64,000 nucleotides of DNA from assembly GCF_000218895.1 (NCBI RefSeq), contig NC_015703.1, forward strand, positions 1,301,501 to 1,365,500. Reading direction: 5' to 3'. Below the pieces are notes generated by a model. That model worked only from the letters and a program-made list of their open reading frames with translations. It had not been told where the DNA came from and did no database searches. Shown here in pieces: positions 51,765-60,398 of this stretch; position 1 is the stretch's first letter, and the number at the start of each line of letters is the position of its first letter. Both the position numbers and the translations under genes were made by a program. This DNA comes from Runella slithyformis DSM 19594 (lineage in GTDB: Bacteria > Bacteroidota > Bacteroidia > Cytophagales > Spirosomataceae).

Positions 51765-52679
51765 TTACTCTTTCGACAAAAACGCCTCGATCTGCTCCGC
51801 TGTCAGGTACACTTTCCCTGAGCGGGTTTTGAGGTGTTCGCGGAAAGCGGCCTTAATCGGCTCCGACCATTTCATGTCAATTTCTCCGGGCGTAAATTTA
51901 TTTTCGCGGAGCATTTTGTGACCGAATTCATCCTGTAAGGCAATGAACTCGGCCCTGTTCACTACTTTTTCGGCCAAATGCGCCGGTATAAAAATCACGC
52001 CTTCGGGTTTTCCCAAGACCAGATCGCCCGGCAAGACCGACGCCCGCCCGATACGAATGGGGCAGTTGATGCAGGTCATGGTCATGTCTTTGATAGCCGA
52101 CGGGTCGTAGCCGCGCGTAAAACCCACAAAACCGTCAATGGCACTCAACCCTTCCAGATCGCGCACCCCGGCGTCAAACACAACACCTGTTTTTGATTTG
52201 GCATAAATCGAATTTCCAAGATTATCACCTATAAGAGTTCCGTCAATGATTTTGCCGTAGCCATCGGCTACGTACACGTCATTGATCTGAAGAACGTCAA
52301 TCGGCCACGAATTGGAGGCTCCTTTCCGACCTTCGGCCTTACCTTTTTCTTTGATCGGCTTTTCCATGTCGGGACGGGAAGGCATGTATTGGGCCGTCAG
52401 TACACGACCTACGAGGGGCTTTTCGGGGTGAATGATTTGGAAGTTTCCTTCAAATTGGTTGTTGTATCCATCGCCGCGCATGATACCCCATGCTTCTTCG
52501 ATAGAAACATTGGCAAGGCGTTTTACAATTTCGTCGGGCACTTTCGGGCGGCCGTCGGGAAAGCGTTCCCCTTTCCATTCCTGAGTATAGAATTGGATAA
52601 GCTCTTTGGGGGCCTGGATTTGAGCAATTAGCGAGACCTGAGAGGCCAGAAGTGAGAAAAGTATAATCAGCTTTTTCAT
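51765..52679 (-). CDS. Exported RraA-family protein (aldolase/regulator fold)
   Basis: The start is set at 52679 (MKKLIILFSLLASQVSLIAQ, a signal peptide). The 304-residue protein carries an RraA/HMG-aldolase-like core: INDVYVADGYGKIIDGTLIG, VVFDAGVRDLEGL, CINCPIRIGRASVLPGDLVL and GKPEGVIFIPAHLAEKVV. In cytoplasmic relatives this fold binds RNase E or cleaves 4-hydroxy-4-methyl-2-oxoglutarate. An exported form points to a periplasmic aldolase or decarboxylase step. The gene faces away from the enolase-superfamily gene at 52972 across a 292-base gap. Confidence 0.8.
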   Translation of the reverse strand: MKKLIILFSLLASQVSLIAQIQAPKELIQFYTQEWKGERFPDGRPKVPDEIVKRLANVSIEEAWGIMRGDGYNNQFEGNFQIIHPEKPLVGRVLTAQYMPSRPDMEKPIKEKGKAEGRKGASNSWPIDVLQINDVYVADGYGKIIDGTLIGDNLGNSIYAKSKTGVVFDAGVRDLEGLSAIDGFVGFTRGYDPSAIKDMTMTCINCPIRIGRASVLPGDLVLGKPEGVIFIPAHLAEKVVNRAEFIALQDEFGHKMLRENKFTPGEIDMKWSEPIKAAFREHLKTRSGKVYLTAEQIEAFLSKE

Positions 52680-52971
52680 AATCAAAATAGCCCACCTCCC
52701 CCGAGGCGGGCATTAAGTTCAGTTTATTTCCCCTTTGGGGGTTAGGGGGTTTTTACAAAATTCCAACAATTCACTTTTGTACACTTCTATCTTTTTCCAA
52801 CGGTGAATTTTGAAATATTTTCAGAAAAAATTGTCCTAATCTTGTGCGAAGGTATTGTCAATGGCCAATTTTTAATTTGCAATTAACCGCAGCGGCGGAC
52901 CGCCATTGACCCTCGACAATTGAAAATTATAATCATTTATAACCGTGCTCCGCACTAAATTCTAAACCCTA
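52680..52971. other. Divergent gap with GC-rich inverted repeats
   Basis: No gene is supported. GC-rich self-complementary stretches occur near 52690-52760 (CCACCTCCCCCGAGGCGGGC and CCCCTTTGGGGG). GTCAATGG near 52857 and CCATTGAC near 52903 form an inverted pair. TAATCTTG at 52837-52844 is a -7-like element without a matching -33. Confidence 0.35.
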
Positions 52972-54405
52972 ATGAAAAAATTATTTGACCGACTGAAGCT
53001 ACCTTCTACTCACCGCCAATCTGAAAACAATCGCCGCGACTTTTTAAGAAAAGGAATGTTGGGCGGGTTATCTTTGGGAATGATGCTGGATGGTAAACCG
53101 GAACAGGAAATGGAATTCATTACCCAAAAAGTAAAGCGTGATTCCAAGCCGGCTGAACTGAAAATTACCGACTTACGTATCGCCCATTTAGGGGGGGTGC
53201 CTTTCAAAAGCCCCATTATCCGAATTGACACCAATCAGGGCCTGGTAGGCTGGGGAGAAGTGCGCGACAATGCCAGTCCCAATTATGCCTTAATGCTCAA
53301 AAGTCGTTTGCTCGGCCAAAACCCCTGCAACGTTGAAAAAATCTTTAAAGAGATCAAGCAATTCGGCGGACACGGTCGGGCGGCCGGCGGCGTTTGCGGC
53401 GTAGAGATGGCCCTGTGGGATTTGGCGGGTAAAGCGTACAACGTACCGGTCTATCAGATGTTGGGAGGTAAATACCGGGACGAAGTCCGTATGTATGCCG
53501 ATACTCCGGAAATTACGGACCCCGCCAGTTTTGCTAAAAAATTGAAAGAAACACGTTTGGACAAAGGCTATACCTTTCTGAAAATGGATTTTGGCATCGG
53601 TCTGTTGGCCGATAAGCCCGGAATGCTGACAGGGGCGAACGTTTGGAAACTTAATCAACGGGACAATAAAGCCAAAACCGTGGGTAATTATAATGCTACC
53701 AAACACCCTTTTACGCGTATACAGATCACAGACAAGGGATTGGAATACATTGCCGAGTATGTCAACAAGATTCGCCAAGGCGTAGGTTATGATATCCCCG
53801 TAGCGGCCGACCACTTCGGACACTTTGACGTCAATACCGCCATTCGACTCGGCAAAGCCGTGGAAAAATACCAATTGGCGTGGCTCGAAGATCTGGTCCC
53901 CTGGTTTTATACCGACCAATGGAAACAAATTTCAGACGCCATTGACACTCCTACGCTGACGGGGGAAGACATTTTCCTCAAAGAAGAATTTATTAAATTG
54001 ATCAATGCCAAAGCGGTGGACATGATTCACCCTGACCTGGCCTCTTCGGGCGGAATTTTGGAGACCAAGAAAATCGGTGACTATGCCGAAGAGCACGGCA
54101 TTCCAATGGCGATGCACTTTGCCGGCAGCCCGATCTCATTCATGGCCAACGTACATTGTGCCGCCGCCACTGAAAATTTCGTGGCGCTTGAGCATCATGG
54201 CGTAGATGTAGCCGGCTGGGAAGACATTGTGACCGGCAGCAAACCGCTAGTGGTCAATGGCTTTGCCCCCGTGCCCAACAAACCCGGCTTGGGCGTGGAA
54301 CTTAACGAGGAAGTGGCCAAACGCTTCCTGCTGAAAGACCAGAAATGGTTTGCCCCCACTGAAGAATGGAATACCAGAGATTCGCACGATCGGGATTGGA
54401 GCTAG
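52972..54405 (+). CDS. Enolase-superfamily protein (mandelate racemase/muconate lactonizing type), probably exported
   Basis: The 477-residue protein opens with a twin-arginine-like segment (NNRRDFLRKGMLGGLSLGMM). The barrel carries the metal ligands in VAADHFGHFD (Asp), WLEDLVPW (Glu) and LTGEDIFLKEE (Glu), and a late His in MAMHFAGSP. The expected KxK at the second strand reads LKMDFG. That residue pattern suits acid-sugar dehydratases more than racemases. The presumed substrate is a sugar acid. The exported RraA-family gene lies divergent next to it; a shared periplasmic pathway is inferred. Confidence 0.8.
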   Translation: MKKLFDRLKLPSTHRQSENNRRDFLRKGMLGGLSLGMMLDGKPEQEMEFITQKVKRDSKPAELKITDLRIAHLGGVPFKSPIIRIDTNQGLVGWGEVRDNASPNYALMLKSRLLGQNPCNVEKIFKEIKQFGGHGRAAGGVCGVEMALWDLAGKAYNVPVYQMLGGKYRDEVRMYADTPEITDPASFAKKLKETRLDKGYTFLKMDFGIGLLADKPGMLTGANVWKLNQRDNKAKTVGNYNATKHPFTRIQITDKGLEYIAEYVNKIRQGVGYDIPVAADHFGHFDVNTAIRLGKAVEKYQLAWLEDLVPWFYTDQWKQISDAIDTPTLTGEDIFLKEEFIKLINAKAVDMIHPDLASSGGILETKKIGDYAEEHGIPMAMHFAGSPISFMANVHCAAATENFVALEHHGVDVAGWEDIVTGSKPLVVNGFAPVPNKPGLGVELNEEVAKRFLLKDQKWFAPTEEWNTRDSHDRDWS

Positions 54406-54440
54406 TTCATTTTTAACCTATCAATAAGTACCTGTGATGC

Positions 54441-54477
54441 AAGCGTCGGATGGCTCAAACCCATCCGACGCTTTTTT
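54441..54477 (+). terminator. Rho-independent terminator of the enolase-superfamily gene
   Basis: A perfect 13-bp stem (AAGCGTCGGATGG at 54441-54453 and its complement at 54461-54473) with a 7-base loop is followed by T6. Confidence 0.92.
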
Positions 54478-54530
54478 GTTTCCAACCATTCAAGGTCCAC
54501 TTTCGTCTATGTAAATAAATCATTCGGTCA

Positions 54531-54947
54531 ATGAGAAACATTCTGTTGGTGCTGTTTTTGACGGTTTTATTTTCGTGTAGAGAAAAAAAACTTTCGCCCG
54601 AAGATATACAGCCCTTGGTTGGAACATGGCGATTGGAGGCCGTAGAACCTGCCGAAGAGGTAAATCGATGGGAGATTGTCCCTCTACAAAATGCGTATTA
54701 TTTTAAGGTACGATACGACGGGGTCATTCTTGATGCTAACGGCCTGCCGACCTGTTGCGCCCCCAAATACCTGAAAACGGGCAAAAAAGTATTCCTGATC
54801 GAACCGAAAGAAGCAATCTCGCAAAATCCTCAATGCGCTTTGGTCCTGTGTTTAGCCTGCGACACCTGGAATATGGATTTACAGGGTGATACGCTGATTG
54901 TCAGTTACTGTGAGGGAAACGGTCGCAACCGTTTTGTGAGGATGTAA
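54531..54947 (+). CDS. Small lipoprotein, lipocalin-like
   Basis: The 138-residue protein has a lipoprotein signal (MRNILLVLFLTVLFSC, lipobox LFSC). The mature part reads LVGTWRLEAVEPAEEVNRWE, the G-T-W start of lipocalin-like domains, followed by alternating strands and a Cys-rich middle (GLPTCCAPKYL; CALVLCLACDTW). It may bind a small ligand at the envelope. The family call is weak; the lipidation is strong. Confidence 0.6.
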   Translation: MRNILLVLFLTVLFSCREKKLSPEDIQPLVGTWRLEAVEPAEEVNRWEIVPLQNAYYFKVRYDGVILDANGLPTCCAPKYLKTGKKVFLIEPKEAISQNPQCALVLCLACDTWNMDLQGDTLIVSYCEGNGRNRFVRM

Positions 54948-54958
54948 CGACTTTCCCC

Positions 54959-56407
54959 TCATTCAGGCACAAAACTGACGGGCAAATTGTACTTTACTCT
55001 CACCTTTTGACCGCGCTCCGTGCCGGGAAGCCATTTCCCGCTCATGCCTTTGACCACGCGCAGGGCTTCTTCATCACAACCGCCGCCGATTCCCTTGAGC
55101 AATTCATAATCACACAAAGAGCCGTCTTCGCATACGACAAAAGAGATGAAGACCTTTCCTGAAATGTTTTTGCGGGCCGCTTCTTTAGGATATTTGATAT
55201 TTCTCCCCAAAAACATGCCCAAAGCCGAAAGTCCGCCCGAAAATTTCGGCAACTCCTGCACTTCGGTATAGGTATGTTCAGTACCATCCAACCACAAACG
55301 TCCCTGTACCAACTTACCTTTATCGTAAGTTTCTTCATAATAAAGCGTGCTGTCGGGGCGTTTGGCAAGCCACTTTCCTATTTTTTTGCCATTTTCAAAC
55401 GAGCCCTGTTCGATAATCCATTGTTCTTTTTGAACCTTTGTTGTATACACGCCCCGGCCATTTCCTCCTTTGACTTGGACTTTACCATCCCGCGACCACA
55501 AATCAATGACCAACATTTCCGTCGGCTTTGTAGGGTCAGGCAATTCCTGTGTACGAACTTCTTTCAACTGTCCGTTGTCATACCACGTCAGTATTTTTTC
55601 GTTTTTCCCATCCGGTATCTGTCGTTCCCGCAAGGCACCGCTGGCATAATAGTCCGAGTAAGAAACGACCTTATTCCCCTGTTTTTCTTTGCTTGACAGC
55701 ACTTGCCCGTTTGTCTGAATGACGATTTCGGGCACGTACGAATTCCAATCTTTATCCCTGACGGTCAGTCGATAGGCAGGCACCGAATCGGTTGTTGTTT
55801 CACCGGCAATTTTGTACATCAGCGAATCCCGCTTGAACGGGACCGAAAAGAAAGGCTTCCATTGTTTTTTCTTCCACTCTTCAAAAACCACATCATCCCT
55901 TACCACCCCGTTTTTATCTACGGGAATGTATCTCCGAAAATGATATTCGGTGGGGTCGTGCGTAAATTGAAATTTTTCGTTGAAATAATCAACAAGTCGT
56001 TGGTGAGTGCTGTCGTAATTGGTGACGGGCAGCTCAGGGAATACCACGGAGAAATGGAAGGTTTGACGAACCGCCTTCACCTCTTTGATGGCCGGTTGCC
56101 AGGCTTTATAGAGCCCTACCACCCGCAAAGCTTCGGCGTCGCAAAGGGGATGTAAGCCTTTCGTGACTTTTAATTCCGACGTACTGCCGTCGGTTTCGAC
56201 GGTTCCGGTGACAAATACCCGTCCCTGTACCTGCTGAACCCTCGCCTGAAAAGGCACCTGTAGGTTATCTTTTACAAACTGTTGTAAAAACCTCATTCCA
56301 CCCTGCGGCTCCGCAACTTTGTCGACTTCGCGGTCTGCAAAAACAGCTTGCGAAAAAGCCGTAAAGGACAAAAAGGCCGAAAACAGCAGCATCAAAGTTG
56401 GTTTCAT
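54959..56407 (-). CDS. TonB-like protein with two TonB_C domains and a MORN-like middle
   Basis: The start is set at 56407 (MKPTLMLLFSAFLSFTAFSQ, signal peptide); the upstream 32 codons are not similar to anything seen. The protein of about 482 residues has a TonB_C-like domain at about 30-120 (VQGRVFVTGTVETDGSTSEL, CDAEALRVVGLYKAWQPAIK). A middle part has MORN/YwqK-like strands (YYASGALRERQIPDG, WYDNGQLKEV). A second TonB_C domain closes the protein (GKVFISFVVCEDGSLCDYEL, CDEEALRVVKGMSGKWLPGT). With an N-terminal cleavable signal and no anchor it is not a classical TonB; it may be a periplasmic binding protein. Confidence 0.75.
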   Translation of the reverse strand: MKPTLMLLFSAFLSFTAFSQAVFADREVDKVAEPQGGMRFLQQFVKDNLQVPFQARVQQVQGRVFVTGTVETDGSTSELKVTKGLHPLCDAEALRVVGLYKAWQPAIKEVKAVRQTFHFSVVFPELPVTNYDSTHQRLVDYFNEKFQFTHDPTEYHFRRYIPVDKNGVVRDDVVFEEWKKKQWKPFFSVPFKRDSLMYKIAGETTTDSVPAYRLTVRDKDWNSYVPEIVIQTNGQVLSSKEKQGNKVVSYSDYYASGALRERQIPDGKNEKILTWYDNGQLKEVRTQELPDPTKPTEMLVIDLWSRDGKVQVKGGNGRGVYTTKVQKEQWIIEQGSFENGKKIGKWLAKRPDSTLYYEETYDKGKLVQGRLWLDGTEHTYTEVQELPKFSGGLSALGMFLGRNIKYPKEAARKNISGKVFISFVVCEDGSLCDYELLKGIGGGCDEEALRVVKGMSGKWLPGTERGQKVRVKYNLPVSFVPE

Positions 56408-56617
56408 GGAGCGCTGATGTGAATAGTGTTTCGTAAAAATAAAAAAGGGGAGAAATTTAACAAAAACGAATGCCAAGAGGCTATGTCTTTTTAGGTAAAG
56501 CATGGGTCTATTGATTTTTACGGTAAAGTTCGTTTGGGGAGATGGGATGATTTTACCAATTTTGTCGCTGCTTCAGGCAATGAATCATTTGTATCTCCTC
56601 AAAAGCGCTAACTTATG

Positions 56618-56640
56618 ACGGACGGGCCGTCCGTACCACA
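56618..56640. repeat. Short palindrome ending in TACCACA before the GT-B-like gene
   Basis: ACGGAC (56618-56623) and GTCCGT (56629-56634) enclose five bases and are followed by ACCACA, three bases before the ATG at 56644. This is the same design as the element at 32412-32433. Confidence 0.6.
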
Positions 56641-56643
56641 ATT

Positions 56644-57918
56644 ATGAAAATTGGCTTTGTCGTTTCTTTTTTTGATTTTCGCAATGACGTGCGGCGCGTC
56701 ATCGCCGAAGTTTCAAAGCACCACGAGGCGGTCATTTTGGGCCGTTCCGAACAACGTGACGAGATTTTACGACATCTGCCCGAAGGTTTGGAATTCAGGG
56801 TTATCCGCGAACGCAAAAACAGCCTGTGGAATAGGTTTTGGATAAAGGCCTTCATTCTCTTTAAACGCATTCCCAAAAGTCGCCACAACTTCTTTTTGAT
56901 GGAGTTGTTCAAAGCCTCTCATACTTCTGACCCGGCTATCCGAAAAAAAAACTACGTGATCATCGAATGGGTACGACGGTTACCCAAAATCATTTCGTAC
57001 GATACTTACCTGAAAAATCTGGAATATCAAAAAGACACTGATTTGAGCGGGATCGACCAATTTGTTTGTTTTACAGCGATTGCCGATGATTTTCTGCTGG
57101 CGCGGCTGCTGCATGAAAAATACCCTGTCAAAGTATACGTCTATAGTTGGGACCATGCCTGTAAGCACATTTGTTTTTCCGAGCGGGCCCGGTACGTATG
57201 CTGGAATGAGCCGATTAAAGAAGACATCATTCATCTTCAGCATATACCCGCAACCAACGTAAAAGTAGTGGGAGCAAGTCAATTTGCGTACATTGATGAA
57301 TACCGGAAAGTACAGTCACAATTGCCGCGCACCTATCCTTTCCCATACGTCTATTTTGGAGGTGCCATTGGCATTGATGACTTAGTGAAAGAAGAAGTCA
57401 ATGTGGCGATCTCAATGGCCAATACCTTGGCCAAAACGCGCCCCGATCTACGATTAATAGTGCGCCCGTATCCCGTACAACTTACCTGGGAGGTATATCA
57501 ACCCCTGCGAAGTCTGCCGAATGTGATCATGGACGATGGCTACCGTACCGTCGATTTATCGGTCAAAGACGGGCACATTTTGGAGAAATTTGAGAAGATC
57601 GCAAACGCCGAAGCCTTTTTTCACATGGGAACCACCATGGGGCTGGAAGCCTGTTTTACCAATACCCCTTCGTTCATCATTGACTATGGTTACCAAAGCA
57701 AAGAAGGACTGAGTTTGTACAGTTTTATTCACCAATATCAAAATGACCGCCATTTGATAGACCTTGCTCCGCAGAATGCCGTTCGGTCGGAAACTCACTT
57801 GGCAGAAATTCTGAAAGACTTAGCAAATCCTACGTATCGGTTGCTCAATGAAAAGGTACAGGCGCAGTACGAAGTCAAATCTTTTCAAAAATTCTCGGAG
57901 GATTTGTTGGCACCATAG
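56644..57918 (+). CDS. Unrecognised protein with GT-B/CDP-glycerol-transferase-like traits
   Basis: The 424-residue soluble protein opens with a Rossmann-like strand (MKIGFVVSFFDFRNDVRRVI). It later shows VYVYSWDHACKHICFSERAR, VVGASQFAYIDEYR, RLIVRPYPVQLTWEVYQPLR, and FFHMGTTMGLEACFTNTPSF. The last part (a Gly-Thr-Thr-x-Gly-Leu-Glu-Ala loop before FIIDYG) recalls the donor-binding end of GT-B glycosyltransferases. It is preceded by the palindromic element and is not in an obvious polysaccharide locus. No function is claimed. Confidence 0.5.
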   Translation: MKIGFVVSFFDFRNDVRRVIAEVSKHHEAVILGRSEQRDEILRHLPEGLEFRVIRERKNSLWNRFWIKAFILFKRIPKSRHNFFLMELFKASHTSDPAIRKKNYVIIEWVRRLPKIISYDTYLKNLEYQKDTDLSGIDQFVCFTAIADDFLLARLLHEKYPVKVYVYSWDHACKHICFSERARYVCWNEPIKEDIIHLQHIPATNVKVVGASQFAYIDEYRKVQSQLPRTYPFPYVYFGGAIGIDDLVKEEVNVAISMANTLAKTRPDLRLIVRPYPVQLTWEVYQPLRSLPNVIMDDGYRTVDLSVKDGHILEKFEKIANAEAFFHMGTTMGLEACFTNTPSFIIDYGYQSKEGLSLYSFIHQYQNDRHLIDLAPQNAVRSETHLAEILKDLANPTYRLLNEKVQAQYEVKSFQKFSEDLLAP

Positions 57919-57956
57919 TTTCGCTTAACTTTGGTCATTCTCAAACCCTTAACGAT

Positions 57957-59273
57957 ATGACCTCCTCTGTTTTCTGCCGTATCGCTGCATTGGTACTTGT
58001 GGCGACCTTTCCTCTTTTTTCCCAGACCGGCACCCGTCAGGCGCCTCCCCTGTTAGCCGCCGCGGCCCCCGAAGCCGTGGGCATGTATTCCGAGCGCCTC
58101 AGCCGATTGGATGGCATGATTCAGTCGTACATCGACAAAGGGGCCTTTCCGGGTGTGGCGGCCATAGTGGTCAGAAACGGCAGGATCGTGTATTACAAAG
58201 CTTTCGGCAAGGCCGACCTTGACAGCCCCAAACCGCTGGCTAAAGACGCCATTTACCGCATTGCCTCCATGACCAAAGCCATTACATCATTAGCCGTCAT
58301 GATGCTGCACGAAGAAGGTAAAATCATGCTCGACGACCCCATCAGTAAATACATTCCCGAATTTTCCAAGCCCGTGGTCATCGACACTTTTGAACCGAAA
58401 GACAGCAGTTTCACCACCCTTCCGGCCAAAAGGGAAATATCGGTACGGCATTTGCTGACGCACATGTCGGGCATTAATTACAATGTCATCGGCACCGACG
58501 AGCGCATTCGCGCCATTTACGCCAAAGCGGGCATTGTGGATGCCTTTACAACGGCAAATCTACGTATTGGCGATAACGTAAAAAAGTTAGCCAAATTGCC
58601 GCTCACTCACCAACCGGGCGAAAAATGGACCTATGGCCTAAGTATTGATGTACTGGGCTACCTGGTAGAAGTGGCTTCCGGAATGACACTCGACCAATTT
58701 TTTCAGAAACGCATTTTTGAGCCCTTGGGCATGAAAGACACGCATTTCTATTTGCCGGATTCTAAAAAAGACCGTTTGGTCCCGCTGTATTCCGAAGACA
58801 AAGAGAAAAAACTGGTCAAGGGCACCACCAACTCTTTGTCCTCCAATCCCAATTACCCCATTGAAGGCGCTAAAACCTATTATTCGGGCGGCGGCGGCTT
58901 ATCAAGTACCGCGTACGATTACGCCATCTTTCTGCAAATGCTGCTCAATAACGGCGTTTATAACGGCAAACGATTCCTGAGCCGCAAAGGTGTTGAACTG
59001 TTTACCAACACCAACCAAAGCGGCACCTTATTTCCCGACCCGCGCAATTATTTCAGCCTGGGTTTCAGCGTCGTGAATGAAGCTGGACGCTCCAAAGGCC
59101 TGGGCAGTGTGGGCACGTTCAGTTGGGGCGGGGCCTTCAGTACAAACTACTTTGCCGATCCCAAAGAAAAAATCTGCGCTGTCATCATGAAACAAATGTG
59201 GCCGACGAGCTACGGCGGCGAGATTGACCGTAAGTTTGAAATGATGATCTACCAAGCCCTGGATGATCAATAA
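57957..59273 (+). CDS. Exported serine hydrolase, family VIII esterase-like
   Basis: The 438-residue protein has a signal peptide (IAALVLVATFPLFSQ). The nucleophile motif is SMTK (YRIASMTKAITSLAVM). The second motif reads YGLSIDVLGYLVE, with Ser where class C beta-lactamases have Asn. The third region has GTFSWGGAFSTNYF. This trio is typical of family VIII carboxylesterases rather than beta-lactamases. It starts 39 bases after the GT-B-like gene on the same strand. Confidence 0.83.
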   Translation: MTSSVFCRIAALVLVATFPLFSQTGTRQAPPLLAAAAPEAVGMYSERLSRLDGMIQSYIDKGAFPGVAAIVVRNGRIVYYKAFGKADLDSPKPLAKDAIYRIASMTKAITSLAVMMLHEEGKIMLDDPISKYIPEFSKPVVIDTFEPKDSSFTTLPAKREISVRHLLTHMSGINYNVIGTDERIRAIYAKAGIVDAFTTANLRIGDNVKKLAKLPLTHQPGEKWTYGLSIDVLGYLVEVASGMTLDQFFQKRIFEPLGMKDTHFYLPDSKKDRLVPLYSEDKEKKLVKGTTNSLSSNPNYPIEGAKTYYSGGGGLSSTAYDYAIFLQMLLNNGVYNGKRFLSRKGVELFTNTNQSGTLFPDPRNYFSLGFSVVNEAGRSKGLGSVGTFSWGGAFSTNYFADPKEKICAVIMKQMWPTSYGGEIDRKFEMMIYQALDDQ

Positions 59274-59275
59274 AT

Positions 59276-60247
59276 TCAGGGAATGACCAGCACGATTTTT
59301 CCGATGTGCTCAGAGCTTTCCATCAAACGATGCGCTTCGGCCGCTTCGCTGAGCGGAAAGGTTTTATATAAAATCGGTTTGAATTGACCCGAGGCAATGA
59401 GCGGCCAAACGCGTTTCTCCACTTCGGCCGTCAGCGCAGCCTTAAATTCAATATCACGGGGAGCAAGCATGCTTCCCGTGATGGTCAGGCGTTTGCTCAT
59501 CACCTCCATAATATTAAAGTGCGTCTGTACACCGCCCAAGCCGGCAATAAAACACAAACGGCCTTCGGGGCGCAGCAAGCGGATATTTTTGGCGGTATAA
59601 TCGCCGCCGATGTAATCCAGAATCGCGTCTATTCCGTAAGGTTTAAGTACTTCTTCAAAAGGATGGATTTTGTAATTCACGCACTTAACGGCCCCCAGCG
59701 CTTCCGCAAATCGGCATTTTTCCTCCGTGCCTGCTGTGGCAAAGACCTGTGCACCAAAGGCTTTTGCCAATTGAATGGCCGTTACGCCTATGCCGCTCGT
59801 ACCGCCGTGTACCAACAGATTTTCGCCCGCCTGGAGGTGCATTCGTTGAAACACATTATTCCAGACGGTCATGCAGGTCTCGGGCAAACAGGCCGCTTCT
59901 TCAAATGAAAGGCCGGGCGGTATGGGAAGGCAATGATGCACATTGGCCGGGGCATATTCGGCGTAACCTCCGTAACGAATAAGCGCACATACGCGGTCGC
60001 CCACCTTCCAGCGACTGACGGGGGAACCGATCTGTTCTACCACCCCTGCCACTTCCAATCCCAACGGCTCGGCAGGCGCCTGCGCAGAAACCCCATAGCG
60101 CCCCTGCCGCATCAACAGATCAGCCCGGTTGACACCTGCGGCATGTACACGAATCAGTACGTCTTGAAGAGTAGGAATAGGGAGGGGACGTTCTTGTAGA
60201 GTAAGCACTTCGGGCCCGCCCGTTTGCGAAACAATAATTGCTTTCAT
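59276..60247 (-). CDS. NAD(P)H-quinone oxidoreductase, MDR family (PIG3-like)
   Basis: The start is set at 60247 (MKAIIVSQTGGPEVLTLQER), the usual start of the family. The 323-residue protein has VRVHAAGVNRADLL-type text, LGLEVAGVVEQIG, and the nucleotide-binding VHGGTSGIGVTAIQLAKAFG. It lacks the zinc ligands of alcohol dehydrogenases. It reduces quinones or alkenals with NAD(P)H in the cytoplasm. It ends 2 bases from the convergent serine-hydrolase stop. Confidence 0.88.
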   Translation of the reverse strand: MKAIIVSQTGGPEVLTLQERPLPIPTLQDVLIRVHAAGVNRADLLMRQGRYGVSAQAPAEPLGLEVAGVVEQIGSPVSRWKVGDRVCALIRYGGYAEYAPANVHHCLPIPPGLSFEEAACLPETCMTVWNNVFQRMHLQAGENLLVHGGTSGIGVTAIQLAKAFGAQVFATAGTEEKCRFAEALGAVKCVNYKIHPFEEVLKPYGIDAILDYIGGDYTAKNIRLLRPEGRLCFIAGLGGVQTHFNIMEVMSKRLTITGSMLAPRDIEFKAALTAEVEKRVWPLIASGQFKPILYKTFPLSEAAEAHRLMESSEHIGKIVLVIP

Positions 60248-60324
60248 TGTCTGTAAATACGTTAGATATTCAATTATAACCATAATCCATGAAGGTACAT
60301 GACACTCTCATAATAAACATCCAC

Positions 60325-60376
60325 TAACTTTGTAATATTACTTTTGCACTATTTACTATAATAATCCATAGGAGGG
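60325..60376 (+). promoter_or_regulatory. Promoter and ribosome-binding region of the rhamnose operon
   Basis: Two -7-type elements, TAACTTTG (60325-60332) and TACTTTTG (60339-60346), overlap in this gap, but neither has a clear -33 TTG at 19 bases. A purine-rich AGGAGGG at 60370-60376 is the strongest ribosome-binding-like sequence here, yet it lies 22 bases before the ATG, too far for ordinary use. Confidence 0.4.
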
Positions 60377-60398
60377 ATCCAAATTACTAATATATAAT

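Noticed and set aside
60370-60376. AGGAGGG as the ribosome binding site of the rhamnose aldolase fusion
   Set aside because: It is 22 bases from the ATG, and Bacteroidota rarely depend on strong Shine-Dalgarno sites. It is kept only as an observation.
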